Source of the DNA: an uncultured Collinsella sp.
Lineage (GTDB): Bacteria; Actinomycetota; Coriobacteriia; Coriobacteriales; Coriobacteriaceae
DNA: 7,631 bases
Direction of reading: 5' to 3'
NCBI GenBank assembly: GCA_902489225.1
Contig: CABTZA010000090.1
Coordinates: 1 to 7,631 of the forward strand
The notes beneath the pieces were generated by a model that made no database searches, was not told the DNA's origin, and saw only the letters and a program-made list of their open reading frames with translations. Below, piece after piece: positions 1-6,989 of the stretch; position 1 is the stretch's first letter; each line of letters starts with the position of its first letter. Both the position numbers and the translations under genes were made by a program.

Positions 1-83
1 AAGTACGCGGCGCTCCTCTTTCGGGGCAATCTCGGGCACCTGGGAAACCCCTATATCCTGCTTGGATACAAACTTGCATTACG
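1..83. other. Unassigned left edge, upstream of a terminator
   Basis: I recognise no gene here. None of the three + strand frames has a stop codon before the terminator at 84-110, so no rightward protein gene ends inside the window ahead of that terminator. The transcript being terminated is therefore either a non-coding RNA or a long 3' untranslated tail. I looked for SRP RNA, tmRNA, RNase P RNA, 5S rRNA and tRNA hallmarks and saw none. On the - strand a GTG at 39-37 lies 8 nt after a GGGG run (51-48) and would begin VPEIAPKEERRVL, running off the edge. It is too short to judge. Confidence 0.3.
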
Positions 84-110
84 AGCCCGGTGCTTCGGCC
101 CGGGCTTTTT
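84..110 (+). terminator. Intrinsic terminator of the upstream rightward transcript
   Basis: The 7-bp arms AGCCCGG (84-90) and CCGGGCT (100-106) pair perfectly. The loop can fold further as GC-TTCG-GC, giving a stable UUCG tetraloop with one bulged T. A run of five T follows at 106-110. The other strand has no matching T-run, so this terminates rightward transcription and insulates pstS from whatever lies to the left. Confidence 0.85.
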
Positions 111-131
111 CTGTTGCGGTGGGGTAGTCAT

Positions 132-157
132 TGGGGACGTTCCTTTGGTGTAAAAGG
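132..157 (+). repeat. Possible degenerate copy of an intergenic TGGGGAC..TCCTT element
   Basis: TGGGGAC-GT-TCCTT at 132-145 resembles TGGGGAC-AC-TCCTT at 6825-6838, which forms the left arm of the terminator there. The piece here also contains a weak hairpin, CCTTT (142-146) with AAAGG (153-157). The right half that would complete a longer palindrome is missing. Two copies in two intergenic regions hint at a genome-wide repeat, but two short matches could be chance. Confidence 0.25.
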
Positions 158-199
158 TGCGCCATGTTCGGCGCTGGATTGTTATCCGTTTGTAAAGGC

Positions 200-229
200 T
201 GGACAGAGCTTGCGGTAAGGGTCTATCAG
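200..229 (+). promoter_or_regulatory. Candidate pstS promoter (weak)
   Basis: TGGACA (200-205, five of six matches to TTGACA) is followed after 18 bp by TATCAG (224-229, four of six matches to TATAAT). A transcript would start near 236 and carry a leader of about 100 nt before pstS. Pho-regulated promoters often have weak -35 elements and depend on a response regulator, so a poor match is not surprising. I cannot identify the regulator's site with confidence. GTAA-type motifs recur around it at 150, 192, 215 and 236. Confidence 0.35.
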
Positions 230-254
230 ATGCCCGTAAAAAACCGCAGTTGGC

Positions 255-314
255 GCGGGCGCTGCCCGGTCGGGGTCGTATCTTTCCAAACAGCAAAGCG
301 GGCAGGGTGCCCGC
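255..314 (+). promoter_or_regulatory. pstS leader with alternative GC-rich hairpins
   Basis: Four mutually complementary segments lie in the presumed 5' leader: GCGGGC (255-260), GCCCGG (264-269), GCGGGC (298-303) and GCCCGC (309-314). Segments 1 and 2 form a tight hairpin with loop GCT, and segments 3 and 4 form a perfect 6-bp hairpin with loop AGGGT. Segment 2 can instead pair with 3, or 1 with 4. No T-run follows, so this is not a simple terminator. The second hairpin ends 13 nt before the ribosome-binding site of pstS, so it could affect stability or access, but no function is shown. Confidence 0.4.
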
Positions 315-339
315 GAGTCGCATGTATGAAAGGAAGATC

Positions 340-1281
340 ATGCTCGATCAGGCTTATTCTCGTCGTCAGTTCCTCGGCCTCGCTGGTGGTTTTGCCAGCA
401 TCGTCGGTCTCGGTCTCGTTGGTTGCGGCGGCTCCGGCGCATCCGACGCCGCCGACAAGGGTAGCGCCGCTGCTACTGCCGAGTCCGTCTCCGGCGAGGT
501 GACCTACGACGGTGCCTCCTCGTTCCAGGCTCTCGTCGAGGCTGCTGCCGAGAAGTTCATGGATGCCAACCCGGACGTCTCCGTTTCCGGCTCGGGCAAC
601 GGTTCGGGCAAGGGTCTGACCGCTGTCGCCGCAGGCACCGTCACCATCGGTAACTCCGACGTCTTCGCCGAGACCAAGCTCGAGGCCGACCAGGTCAAGA
701 ACCTCGTCGACCACGAGGTTGCCGTCGTGGGCATGGGTCCCGTCGTCTCCAAGAACGTGACGGTCGACGACCTGTCCCTCGAGCAGCTCAAGGGCATCTT
801 CTCTGGCCAGATCACCAACTGGAAGGAGGTCGGCGGCGACGACGCCACCATCGTCGTCCTCAACCGCAAGGCCGGCTCCGGCACCCGCGCCACCTTCGAG
901 GCCGCCGTCTTTGGCGACGAGGCCGTCGACTTTAAGGGCGACGCCGAGCTCGACAAGTCCGGCGACGTCCAGACTCAGATGGGCAGCACCGATAACGCCA
1001 TCTCCTACCTCGACTTCTCGCACTTCGATGACTCCAAGTTCAACGCCATCAAGGTCGAGGGCGTCGAGCCCAAGAGCAAGAATGTCACTGATGACTCCTT
1101 CAAGATCTGGGCTACCGAGCACATGTACTGCTCCAAGGACGCCGACGAGGCCACCAAGGCCTTCCTGGAGTTCATGCTTTCCGACGACGTCCAGGGCAAG
1201 CTCGTCGAGGAGCAGGGCTTCATCCCCGTCTCTGCCATGAAGGTCGTCAAGGACGCCAGCGGCAAGGTCTCTGCTAAATAA
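340..1281 (+). CDS. pstS: PstS, phosphate ABC transporter substrate-binding lipoprotein
   Basis: This 313-residue protein captures inorganic phosphate outside the membrane and hands it to PstC/PstA. The start at 340 is chosen because AAAGGAAG (329-336) precedes it at proper spacing and a complete export signal then begins at once. An in-frame ATG at 322 has no ribosome site. The signal has a twin-arginine motif (SRRQFL, residues 7-12), a hydrophobic stretch and a lipobox LVGC ending at Cys29, so it should be a Tat-exported, lipid-anchored protein. Phosphate-site segments typical of PstS are visible: DGASSF (57-62), GSGNGSGKG (84-92), NSD (105-107) and RKAGSGTRATF (176-186). SGQITNW (155-161) is also family-typical. 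It is somewhat shorter than the E. coli protein. Codon use is strongly biased to C-ending codons (CTC, GTC, GAC) compared with pstCAB, as expected for a protein made in large amounts. pstC follows after 24 nt. Confidence 0.96.
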   Translation: MLDQAYSRRQFLGLAGGFASIVGLGLVGCGGSGASDAADKGSAAATAESVSGEVTYDGASSFQALVEAAAEKFMDANPDVSVSGSGNGSGKGLTAVAAGTVTIGNSDVFAETKLEADQVKNLVDHEVAVVGMGPVVSKNVTVDDLSLEQLKGIFSGQITNWKEVGGDDATIVVLNRKAGSGTRATFEAAVFGDEAVDFKGDAELDKSGDVQTQMGSTDNAISYLDFSHFDDSKFNAIKVEGVEPKSKNVTDDSFKIWATEHMYCSKDADEATKAFLEFMLSDDVQGKLVEEQGFIPVSAMKVVKDASGKVSAK

Positions 1282-1305
1282 GTAATCGCCCCGGAAAGGT
1301 TTGCA

Positions 1306-2214
1306 ATGGCAAAACAGCTGCCAAAGCGCGACCTTGAGAACGTGGGCCTGGGCGTCACGGGCGCGTGCGTAGCGCTCGTGACGCTTGTCGTTGCCGCGCT
1401 CATCTTTATGGTCGCCCAAAAGGGCCTCTCGGCTTTTGTCAAGGACGGCGTCTCGGTCGTCGAGTTTTTCACCGGCACCAAGTGGGACCTGGCCAACACA
1501 GCCGAAAACGGCCTGCCCTATACCGGCGCCCTGCCCCTGATCGTCACCTCGTTTGCGGTCATGGTGCTCTCCACGCTCATCGCGCTGCCCATCGCCATCG
1601 GCTCTGCCATCTTTGCGGTCGAGATCCAGCCTAAGTTTGGTTCCAAGGTTTTTCAGCCGCTTATTGAGCTTTTGACCGGTATTCCCTCGGTCGTCTTTGG
1701 CTTGATCGGCTTTCACGTTGTCGTCGGTCTTATGAAGAGCGTTTTCCACGTGAGCACGGGCCTGGGCATCTTGCCCGGCGCCATCGTGCTGGCGGTCATG
1801 ATTCTGCCGACGATGACCACGCTTTCGGTCGATGGCCTGCGCGCCGTGCCCGACGGCTACCGCCAGGGCTCGCTCGCGCTGGGCTACACCCGCTGGCAGA
1901 CCATCTGGCACGTGGTGCTCAAGTCCGCCATGCCGTCGCTCATGACCGCGGTTATCTTGGGCATGACCCGCGCCTTTGGCGAGACGCTCGCCGTGCGCAT
2001 GGTCATCGGCGGCATCGAGGCCATGCCGACGTCGCTGCTGTCGCCGGCTTCGACCATCACCACCACGCTCACCACGTCCATGGCAGTCTATGCCGAGGGC
2101 TCGGCCCAAGACGATGTTCTGTGGGCGCTCGGCCTGCTGCTGATGGGCATGAGTCTCATCTTCATCCTGATCATCCACCTTATCGGCCGCAAGGGGGCGA
2201 AGGCTCGTGGCTAG
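1306..2214 (+). CDS. pstC: PstC, phosphate ABC transporter permease
   Basis: One of the two membrane subunits of the phosphate importer, 302 residues, close to the family norm. GGAAAGG (1293-1299) lies 6 nt before the ATG. Hydrophobic segments suggest six membrane helices, roughly at residues 15-37, 74-105, 118-142, 154-172, 208-225 and 271-294, with the usual external loop between the first two. GIPSVVFGL (125-133) is a hallmark of Pst permeases. The cytoplasmic EAA-type loop that docks onto the ATPase is at about 180-213 (VPDGYRQGSLALGYTRW and following), and AFGETLAV (223-230) is conserved in the family. The gene ends inside the start of pstA, so the two are probably translated together. 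Identity as PstC rather than PstA rests on sequence pattern and on gene order after pstS. Confidence 0.95.
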   Translation: MAKQLPKRDLENVGLGVTGACVALVTLVVAALIFMVAQKGLSAFVKDGVSVVEFFTGTKWDLANTAENGLPYTGALPLIVTSFAVMVLSTLIALPIAIGSAIFAVEIQPKFGSKVFQPLIELLTGIPSVVFGLIGFHVVVGLMKSVFHVSTGLGILPGAIVLAVMILPTMTTLSVDGLRAVPDGYRQGSLALGYTRWQTIWHVVLKSAMPSLMTAVILGMTRAFGETLAVRMVIGGIEAMPTSLLSPASTITTTLTTSMAVYAEGSAQDDVLWALGLLLMGMSLIFILIIHLIGRKGAKARG

Positions 2215-3129
2215 CACGCGTATCCACATCGACGAGGCGAGGCTCGGGCGTGTCCAAAAGCAGGACCGCTTCGCCACGGGCGTGTTGACGGCGATCGTCG
2301 CCATCGTCATGCTCATCGTCGTCTCCATGGTGGCCTATATCCTGTTCGAGGGCATCTCGACGCTGTTCCAGCCGGGCTTTCTCACGGAGCCGTCGCGCGC
2401 CAACGGAACGCAGGGCGGCGTGCTCTACCAGCTGTTCGACTCGTTCTACCTGCTGCTGATCACCCTGATCATCTCGGTGCCCATCAGCCTGGGCGGAGCG
2501 GTCTTTTTGGTTGAGTACGCGCCGGACGGACCCATCCGCGACATCGCCTCCACCGCCATCGAGACGTTGTCCTCGCTGCCTTCCATCGTCGTCGGCATGT
2601 TCGGTTTTCTGGTGTTCTCGGTGCAGCTGGGCTGGAAGTACTCCATCATCTCCGGCGCCGTCGCGCTCACCATGTTCAACATCCCCATCCTGGTGCGCGT
2701 GATCCAGCAGGCGCTCGAGGACGTGCCGCAGGCCCAGCGCGATGCGTGCCTGGCCATGGGCCTCACTCGCTGGGAGGCCACGCTGCACATCCTGATCCCC
2801 GAGGCCATGCCTGCCATCGTGACGGGCATCGTGCTTTCGGCCGGTCGCGTGTTTGGCGAGGCCGCAGCACTGCTTTTTACCTCGGGTATGAGCTCGCCGG
2901 TTCGCCTGAACTTCTTGAGCTTTAACCTGTCGAGCCCCACCTGCGCTTGGAACGTGTTCCGTCCCGGCGAGTCGCTCGCCGTGCACATCTACAAGATCTA
3001 TGGCGAGGGCAGCCCCGAGGCCCAGCAGATTGTTTGGGGCACCGCGGCGCTGCTGATGATTTGCGTGCTGCTGTTTAACGTAGTCGCCCGTATCGTGGGC
3101 AAGCAACTGGCAAGAAGGATGACGGCCGA

Positions 3130-3133
<4 letters not shown>
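2207..3133 (+). CDS. pstA: PstA, phosphate ABC transporter permease
   Basis: The second membrane subunit of the phosphate channel, 308 residues. The start is GTG at 2207, overlapping the end of pstC by 8 nt. A purine-rich AAGGGGG (2191-2197) inside pstC serves as ribosome site. The first helix is at about 24-47. The permease core begins near 75 with helices at about 77-103, 118-140, 147-166, 200-222 and 275-296. Family motifs are LSSLPSIVVGMFGF (121-134), a variant of the permease glycine-proline signature, and an EAA-type coupling loop at about 172-203 (VPQAQRDACLAMGLTRW and following). RVFGEAAALLFTSG (214-227) is typical of PstA. The stop codon overlaps the pstB start in ATGA. An upstream ATG alternative is unlikely because the overlap and ribosome site favour the GTG. 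Confidence 0.95.
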
Positions 3134-4002
<869 letters not shown>

Positions 4003-4020
4003 TCCGGGACATGCTTGAGG

Positions 4021-4046
4021 CCCGCGGTGGCCACGGTTGCCGCGGG
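4021..4046 (+). repeat. Inverted repeat between pstB and its terminator
   Basis: CCCGCGG (4021-4027) and CCGCGGG (4040-4046) pair perfectly around a 12-nt loop. No T-run follows. It sits 18 nt after the pstB stop and 11 nt before the main terminator hairpin, so it probably protects the pst mRNA 3' end or assists termination. Confidence 0.55.
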
Positions 4047-4057
4047 ACTGATTGGAG

Positions 4058-4095
4058 AGGCGGGTCATCTCTTGTGGGAGATGGCCCGCCTTTTT
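4058..4095 (+). terminator. Intrinsic terminator of the pst operon
   Basis: Arms at 4058-4071 (AGGCGGGTCATCTC) and 4078-4091 (GAGATGGCCCGCCT) form a 14-bp stem with a single G-U wobble and a 6-nt loop. A T-run follows at 4091-4095. This is a strong rightward terminator separating pstSCAB from the next unit. Confidence 0.92.
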
Positions 4096-4121
4096 GTGTC
4101 GTGTGCGGCCTGCCTTTTCGC

Positions 4122-4130
4122 TGCTATCAT
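4122..4130 (+). promoter_or_regulatory. Candidate extended -10 promoter for the ABC-F/HAD unit
   Basis: TGCTATCAT at 4122-4130 is an extended -10 (TGn plus TATCAT). No convincing -35 lies 16-18 bp upstream. A start near 4137 would give a leader of about 30 nt carrying the GAAGGAG ribosome site. Its position just after the pst terminator, ahead of a gene with its own strong ribosome site, makes a promoter here likely. Confidence 0.5.
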
Positions 4131-4165
4131 GGACAACGTTGAATTTCTACGAAGGAGCAGGGCAT

Positions 4166-6025
4166 ATGGCGATTCTTTTGGGATGCGATTCCGTCAGCCT
4201 AGAGTTTCCCACCAAGCATATTTTCGATAGCGTTACGCTCGGCGTGGGCGAGGGCGACCGTATTGGTATTGTCGGTAAAAACGGCGACGGCAAGTCGACG
4301 CTGCTGAGCGTGCTCGCCGGCACGCTGGAGCCCGATGACGGGCGCGTGACGCACCGCCGCGACACGACGATTGGATTGCTCGGCCAAAAGGATAACCTGG
4401 TCGATACCGACACCGTGCATCATGCCGTCGTCGGTGACACGCCCGAATACGAGTGGGCCTCGAGCCCGCGTACGCGCCAGATTCTGGCCGGCCTTATTAG
4501 CGATGTGCCCTGGGAGGGCACGGTGGGCGAGCTTTCGGGCGGCCAGCGCCGTCGCGTGGACCTCGCGCGCCTGCTGATCGGCGACTACGACGTGCTCATG
4601 CTCGACGAGCCCACCAACCACCTGGACATGCGCACCATCAACTGGCTCGCGCGTCACTTAAAGGCCCGCTGGCAGCGCGGCCAGGGCGCGATGCTCGTGG
4701 TCACGCACGACCGCTGGTTCTTGGACGAGGTCTGTACCAGTATGTGGGAGGTCCACGACGGCCAGGTCGATCCCTTCGAGGGCGGTTACTCCGCATATAT
4801 CCTGCAGCGCGTGGAGCGCGACCGCATGGCCGCCGTCACCGAGGAGCGTCGTCGCAACATGGCGCGCAAGGAGCTCGCGTGGCTGAGCCGCGGTGCCCAG
4901 GCGCGCTCCACCAAGCCCAAGTTTCGCGTTGAGGCTGCTCGTGAGCTGATCGCCGACGTGCCTCCCGTGCGTGACGAGCTGGAGCTCAAGCGCCTAGCCG
5001 TGAGCCGCCTGGGCAAGCAGGTTATCGATGTGGTCGACGTGGACGCCGGCTATGCGGATACCGATGGCGCGCCCAAGCAGGTGCTCTCTGACGTGACCTG
5101 GCTCATTGGTGCGGGCGACCGCTATGGCCTGCTGGGCGAGAACGGTGCCGGCAAGTCGACGCTGCTCGGCGTGATCCAGGGCAAGATTGAACCCACGCGC
5201 GGCCGCGTGAAGATTGGCCAGACAGTGCGCTTTGGCGTGCTGTCGCAGCAGCTCGAGGAGCTCGAACCCTACATGGGCGACACGATCCGAGAGGTGCTCA
5301 GCAACTATAAGAAGTACTACGTCATCGACGGCAAGGAGACTTCGCCCGAGAAGCTCTGCGAGCGTCTGGGCTTTACGACGCAGCAGCTCTGGAGTCGCAT
5401 CGGCGATCTTTCGGGCGGCCAGCGCCGTCGCCTGTCGCTGCTACTGACAATCCTGGACGAGCCCAACGTGCTCATCCTGGACGAGCCCGGCAACGACCTG
5501 GATACCGACATGCTGGCGATTGTCGAGGATCTGCTCGACGGCTGGCCCGGCACGCTGATCCTGGTGACGCACGACCGCTTTTTGATGGAGCGCGTGACCG
5601 ACCAGCAGTGGGCGCTGCTCGACGGCCACCTGACGCATATGCCCGGTGGCGTGGACCAGTACCTGCGCCTGTGCAACGCCACCGCCGAGGGCGAGCCCGT
5701 GGGCGCGCCGAGCGCCAAGACCGGCACGTTTGACACCGGTGCCGCGGCAGCTGCGGCCGAAAAGCCCAAGTCGAGCGGTCAGCCCAACGGCCTGTCCAAC
5801 GCCGAGCGCCAGAAGCTCCGCCGCGAGGTGAGTTCGCTCGAGCGCAAGATGGAGACGCAGCGCGCCCGCGTTGAGGAGGCCGAGGCAGCAATGGCCCAAG
5901 TCGATCCCACCAACTACACGGCGCTCGGCGAGCAGCAGGCAAAGATCGACGAGGCTCACGCCGCCATGGACGAGCTGGAGATGGCGTGGCTCGAGGCGAG
6001 CGAAAAGCTCGAGGGCGAGGAGTAG
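4166..6025 (+). CDS. ABC-F family ATPase, Uup-like, with C-terminal coiled coil
   Basis: A 619-residue soluble protein with two ABC ATPase domains and no membrane segments, the layout of the ABC-F family, whose members act on ribosomes rather than in transport. The ATG at 4166 follows GAAGGAG (4151-4157) by 8 nt. An in-frame TTG at 4052 lies in the terminator region and is not credible. Domain 1: Walker A GKNGDGKST (37-45), signature LSGGQRRR (123-130), Walker B LMLDEPTNHLD (144-154), His181. An arginine- and lysine-rich linker spans about 215-283 (ELAWLSRGAQARSTK, 236-250). Domain 2: Walker A GENGAGKST (324-332), signature LSGGQRRR (415-422), Walker B LILDEPGNDLD (436-446), His469. Residues about 541-617 are charged and heptad-like, predicting a coiled coil as in Uup. 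An Ala/Gly/Pro-rich spacer (505-540) precedes it. Domain 2 has Gly in place of the usual Thr after DEP. The exact role (ribosome assembly, translation or antibiotic protection) cannot be read from sequence. The Uup-like layout argues for a housekeeping role over resistance. Confidence 0.9.
   Translation: MAILLGCDSVSLEFPTKHIFDSVTLGVGEGDRIGIVGKNGDGKSTLLSVLAGTLEPDDGRVTHRRDTTIGLLGQKDNLVDTDTVHHAVVGDTPEYEWASSPRTRQILAGLISDVPWEGTVGELSGGQRRRVDLARLLIGDYDVLMLDEPTNHLDMRTINWLARHLKARWQRGQGAMLVVTHDRWFLDEVCTSMWEVHDGQVDPFEGGYSAYILQRVERDRMAAVTEERRRNMARKELAWLSRGAQARSTKPKFRVEAARELIADVPPVRDELELKRLAVSRLGKQVIDVVDVDAGYADTDGAPKQVLSDVTWLIGAGDRYGLLGENGAGKSTLLGVIQGKIEPTRGRVKIGQTVRFGVLSQQLEELEPYMGDTIREVLSNYKKYYVIDGKETSPEKLCERLGFTTQQLWSRIGDLSGGQRRRLSLLLTILDEPNVLILDEPGNDLDTDMLAIVEDLLDGWPGTLILVTHDRFLMERVTDQQWALLDGHLTHMPGGVDQYLRLCNATAEGEPVGAPSAKTGTFDTGAAAAAAEKPKSSGQPNGLSNAERQKLRREVSSLERKMETQRARVEEAEAAMAQVDPTNYTALGEQQAKIDEAHAAMDELEMAWLEASEKLEGEE
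4532..4555 (+). repeat. 24-nt exact direct repeat inside the ABC-F gene (second copy 5408-5431)
   Basis: The DNA encoding the two ABC signature motifs is identical over 24 nt at 4532-4555 and 5408-5431, 876 nt apart and in the same frame. The two Walker A regions also share a 17-nt exact stretch ending in AAGTCGACGCTGCT. This reflects the two homologous domains and a shared codon preference, and it could allow an in-frame internal deletion by recombination. Confidence 0.8.
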
Positions 6026-6031
6026 ACGAGG

Positions 6032-6802
6032 ATGATCAAAGCCGCGTTTTTCGATATCGACGGCACGCTGCTGAGCTTTAAGACTCACCGGATTCCGGCG
6101 TCGGCGCAGCAGGTGCTCGACAGCTTTCACGAGCAGGGGATCGCATGCGTGATCGCCACGGGTCGCCCGACCTACCAGATGCCGGACTGGCTGTTCGACC
6201 TGGGCTGGGATGCGTACATTACGCTCTCGGGTCAGCACTGTTTTGATGCCGAGGGGGTTTACCGCAGCTGTCCGATCGATCCGGACGACGTTGCGGTGAT
6301 TGTGGACCAGGTGGCGCAGGGGCGCTATGACTCGCTGTGCATGCAGGGCGAGAACTCGTTTGTGAACCGCCTGTCCGAGCGCGTGGTGACGGCTGGCAGC
6401 AACGCGGGAATCGTCTACCACGAGGAGCCGTTTGAGCACGCCTTTGACGCACCGGTCTACCAGTTCTGCGCCTTTGTGGACCCGGCCGACGAACATATCG
6501 TGACCGACGCCGTGTCGCATTCGCTCACCACGCGCTGGTGCGACCTGTTCTGCGACATTATTCCCGCTAACGGCGGCAAGGACCTGGGCGTGGCGGCGAC
6601 GCTCGAGCGGCTTGGTATCGACGCGAGCGAGGCGATTGCCTTTGGCGACGGCGAGAACGACCTGTCGATGTTTGCCGCCGTGGGCACGAGTGTGGCCATG
6701 GGCAACGCACAGGACACGGTGAAAGCTGCGGCGACCTATGTGACGACTGCCGTGGACGACGACGGCATCTACAACGCCGCGAAGCACTTTGGATTGATGT
6801 AA
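6032..6802 (+). CDS. Cof-type HAD-superfamily hydrolase (type IIB phosphatase)
   Basis: A 256-residue cytoplasmic phosphatase of the haloacid dehalogenase superfamily. All four catalytic motifs are present: motif I FFDIDGTLL (6-14, nucleophile Asp8 and acid/base Asp10), motif II IATGRP (41-46, Thr43), motif III Lys183 in GGKDLG, and motif IV FGDGENDLSMF (204-214, Mg-binding Asp206 and Asp210). The large insert between motifs II and III (about 70-180) is the C2B-type cap that selects the substrate, typical of Cof/YidA proteins. These act on sugar phosphates, cofactor phosphates or similar small molecules, and the exact substrate is not predictable here. The start is 6 nt after the ABC-F stop, and GAGGAG (6017-6022) in the end of that gene is the likely ribosome site, so the two are co-transcribed. 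A functional link with the ABC-F protein is not evident. Confidence 0.92.
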   Translation: MIKAAFFDIDGTLLSFKTHRIPASAQQVLDSFHEQGIACVIATGRPTYQMPDWLFDLGWDAYITLSGQHCFDAEGVYRSCPIDPDDVAVIVDQVAQGRYDSLCMQGENSFVNRLSERVVTAGSNAGIVYHEEPFEHAFDAPVYQFCAFVDPADEHIVTDAVSHSLTTRWCDLFCDIIPANGGKDLGVAATLERLGIDASEAIAFGDGENDLSMFAAVGTSVAMGNAQDTVKAAATYVTTAVDDDGIYNAAKHFGLM

Positions 6803-6825
6803 CTGCGGGCCGGCACCCGGCGCCT

Positions 6826-6861
6826 GGGGACACTCCTTGCGGGGCGTCTCCATTTTGTTTT
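6826..6861 (+). terminator. Intrinsic terminator after the HAD gene
   Basis: GGGGACACTCC (6826-6836) pairs with GGGGCGTCTCC (6841-6851) around a TTGC tetraloop. The 11 positions include one A/C mismatch and two G-U wobbles. ATTTTGTTTT follows at 6852-6861. A small GCCGG/CCGGC hairpin lies just upstream (about 6810-6821). This ends the ABC-F/HAD unit before the metal-regulator gene. Confidence 0.75.
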
Positions 6862-6882
6862 CGTCCCGCACGTTTTGTGAAA

Positions 6883-6965
6883 CACGGCTAACTTTTAGAC
6901 AAAGTAGTAAGACATGGGCAACTTTTGCGGTAAAGTTAGCCGTGGAAAGTATCCAAAGGCTAACT
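6883..6965 (+). promoter_or_regulatory. Operator array upstream of the DtxR/MntR-like regulator
   Basis: A perfect 13-bp inverted repeat, CACGGCTAACTTT (6883-6895) and AAAGTTAGCCGTG (6932-6944), is separated by 36 nt. Within the spacer lies a variant half-site GGCAACTTTT (6917-6926), which faces the right arm to make a tighter imperfect palindrome (6917-6941). A fourth half-site, GGCTAACT, is at 6958-6965. The three same-orientation copies start at 6886, 6917 and 6958, 31 and 41 bp apart, close to three and four helical turns. TTAGCC/GGCTAA resembles the half-site of DtxR-family operators (TTAGGCTAA-like). The simplest reading is autoregulation by the gene that follows. I could not place -35/-10 boxes with confidence inside it. 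Confidence 0.6.
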
Positions 6966-6989
6966 AGCAATCATCGCGAAAGGCGGCCC

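Noticed and set aside
226..2328. Long - strand open frame of 700 codons opposite pstS and pstC
   Set aside because: It is antisense to two clearly identified genes, and its translation is rich in His, Asp, Gly, Gln and Arg in low-complexity runs with no family motif. High GC at third positions keeps the opposite frame open.
4052..4165. Upstream TTG start that would add 38 residues to the ABC-F protein
   Set aside because: The added part lies in the pst terminator hairpin and has no ribosome site, whereas ATG 4166 has GAAGGAG 8 nt upstream and matches the family N-terminus.
4166..6025. Antibiotic-resistance ABC-F (ribosomal protection) assignment
   Set aside because: The C-terminal coiled coil, linker style and housekeeping context fit a Uup-like protein better, and no antibiotic-linked neighbour is present.
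6883..6965. CRISPR-like or satellite repeats in the regulator upstream region
   Set aside because: The copies are short, in both orientations and unevenly spaced, with no spacer units. An operator array explains them better.
5441..6970. Long - strand open frame of 509 codons opposite the ABC-F end and the HAD gene
   Set aside because: It covers two genes with complete catalytic motifs and a terminator, and it shows only the shadow composition expected from GC-rich coding sequence.
6837..6989. Upstream start that would extend the regulator by 51 residues
   Set aside because: It would translate the HAD terminator and the operator repeats. ATG 6990 has a good ribosome site and matches where MntR/DtxR proteins begin.
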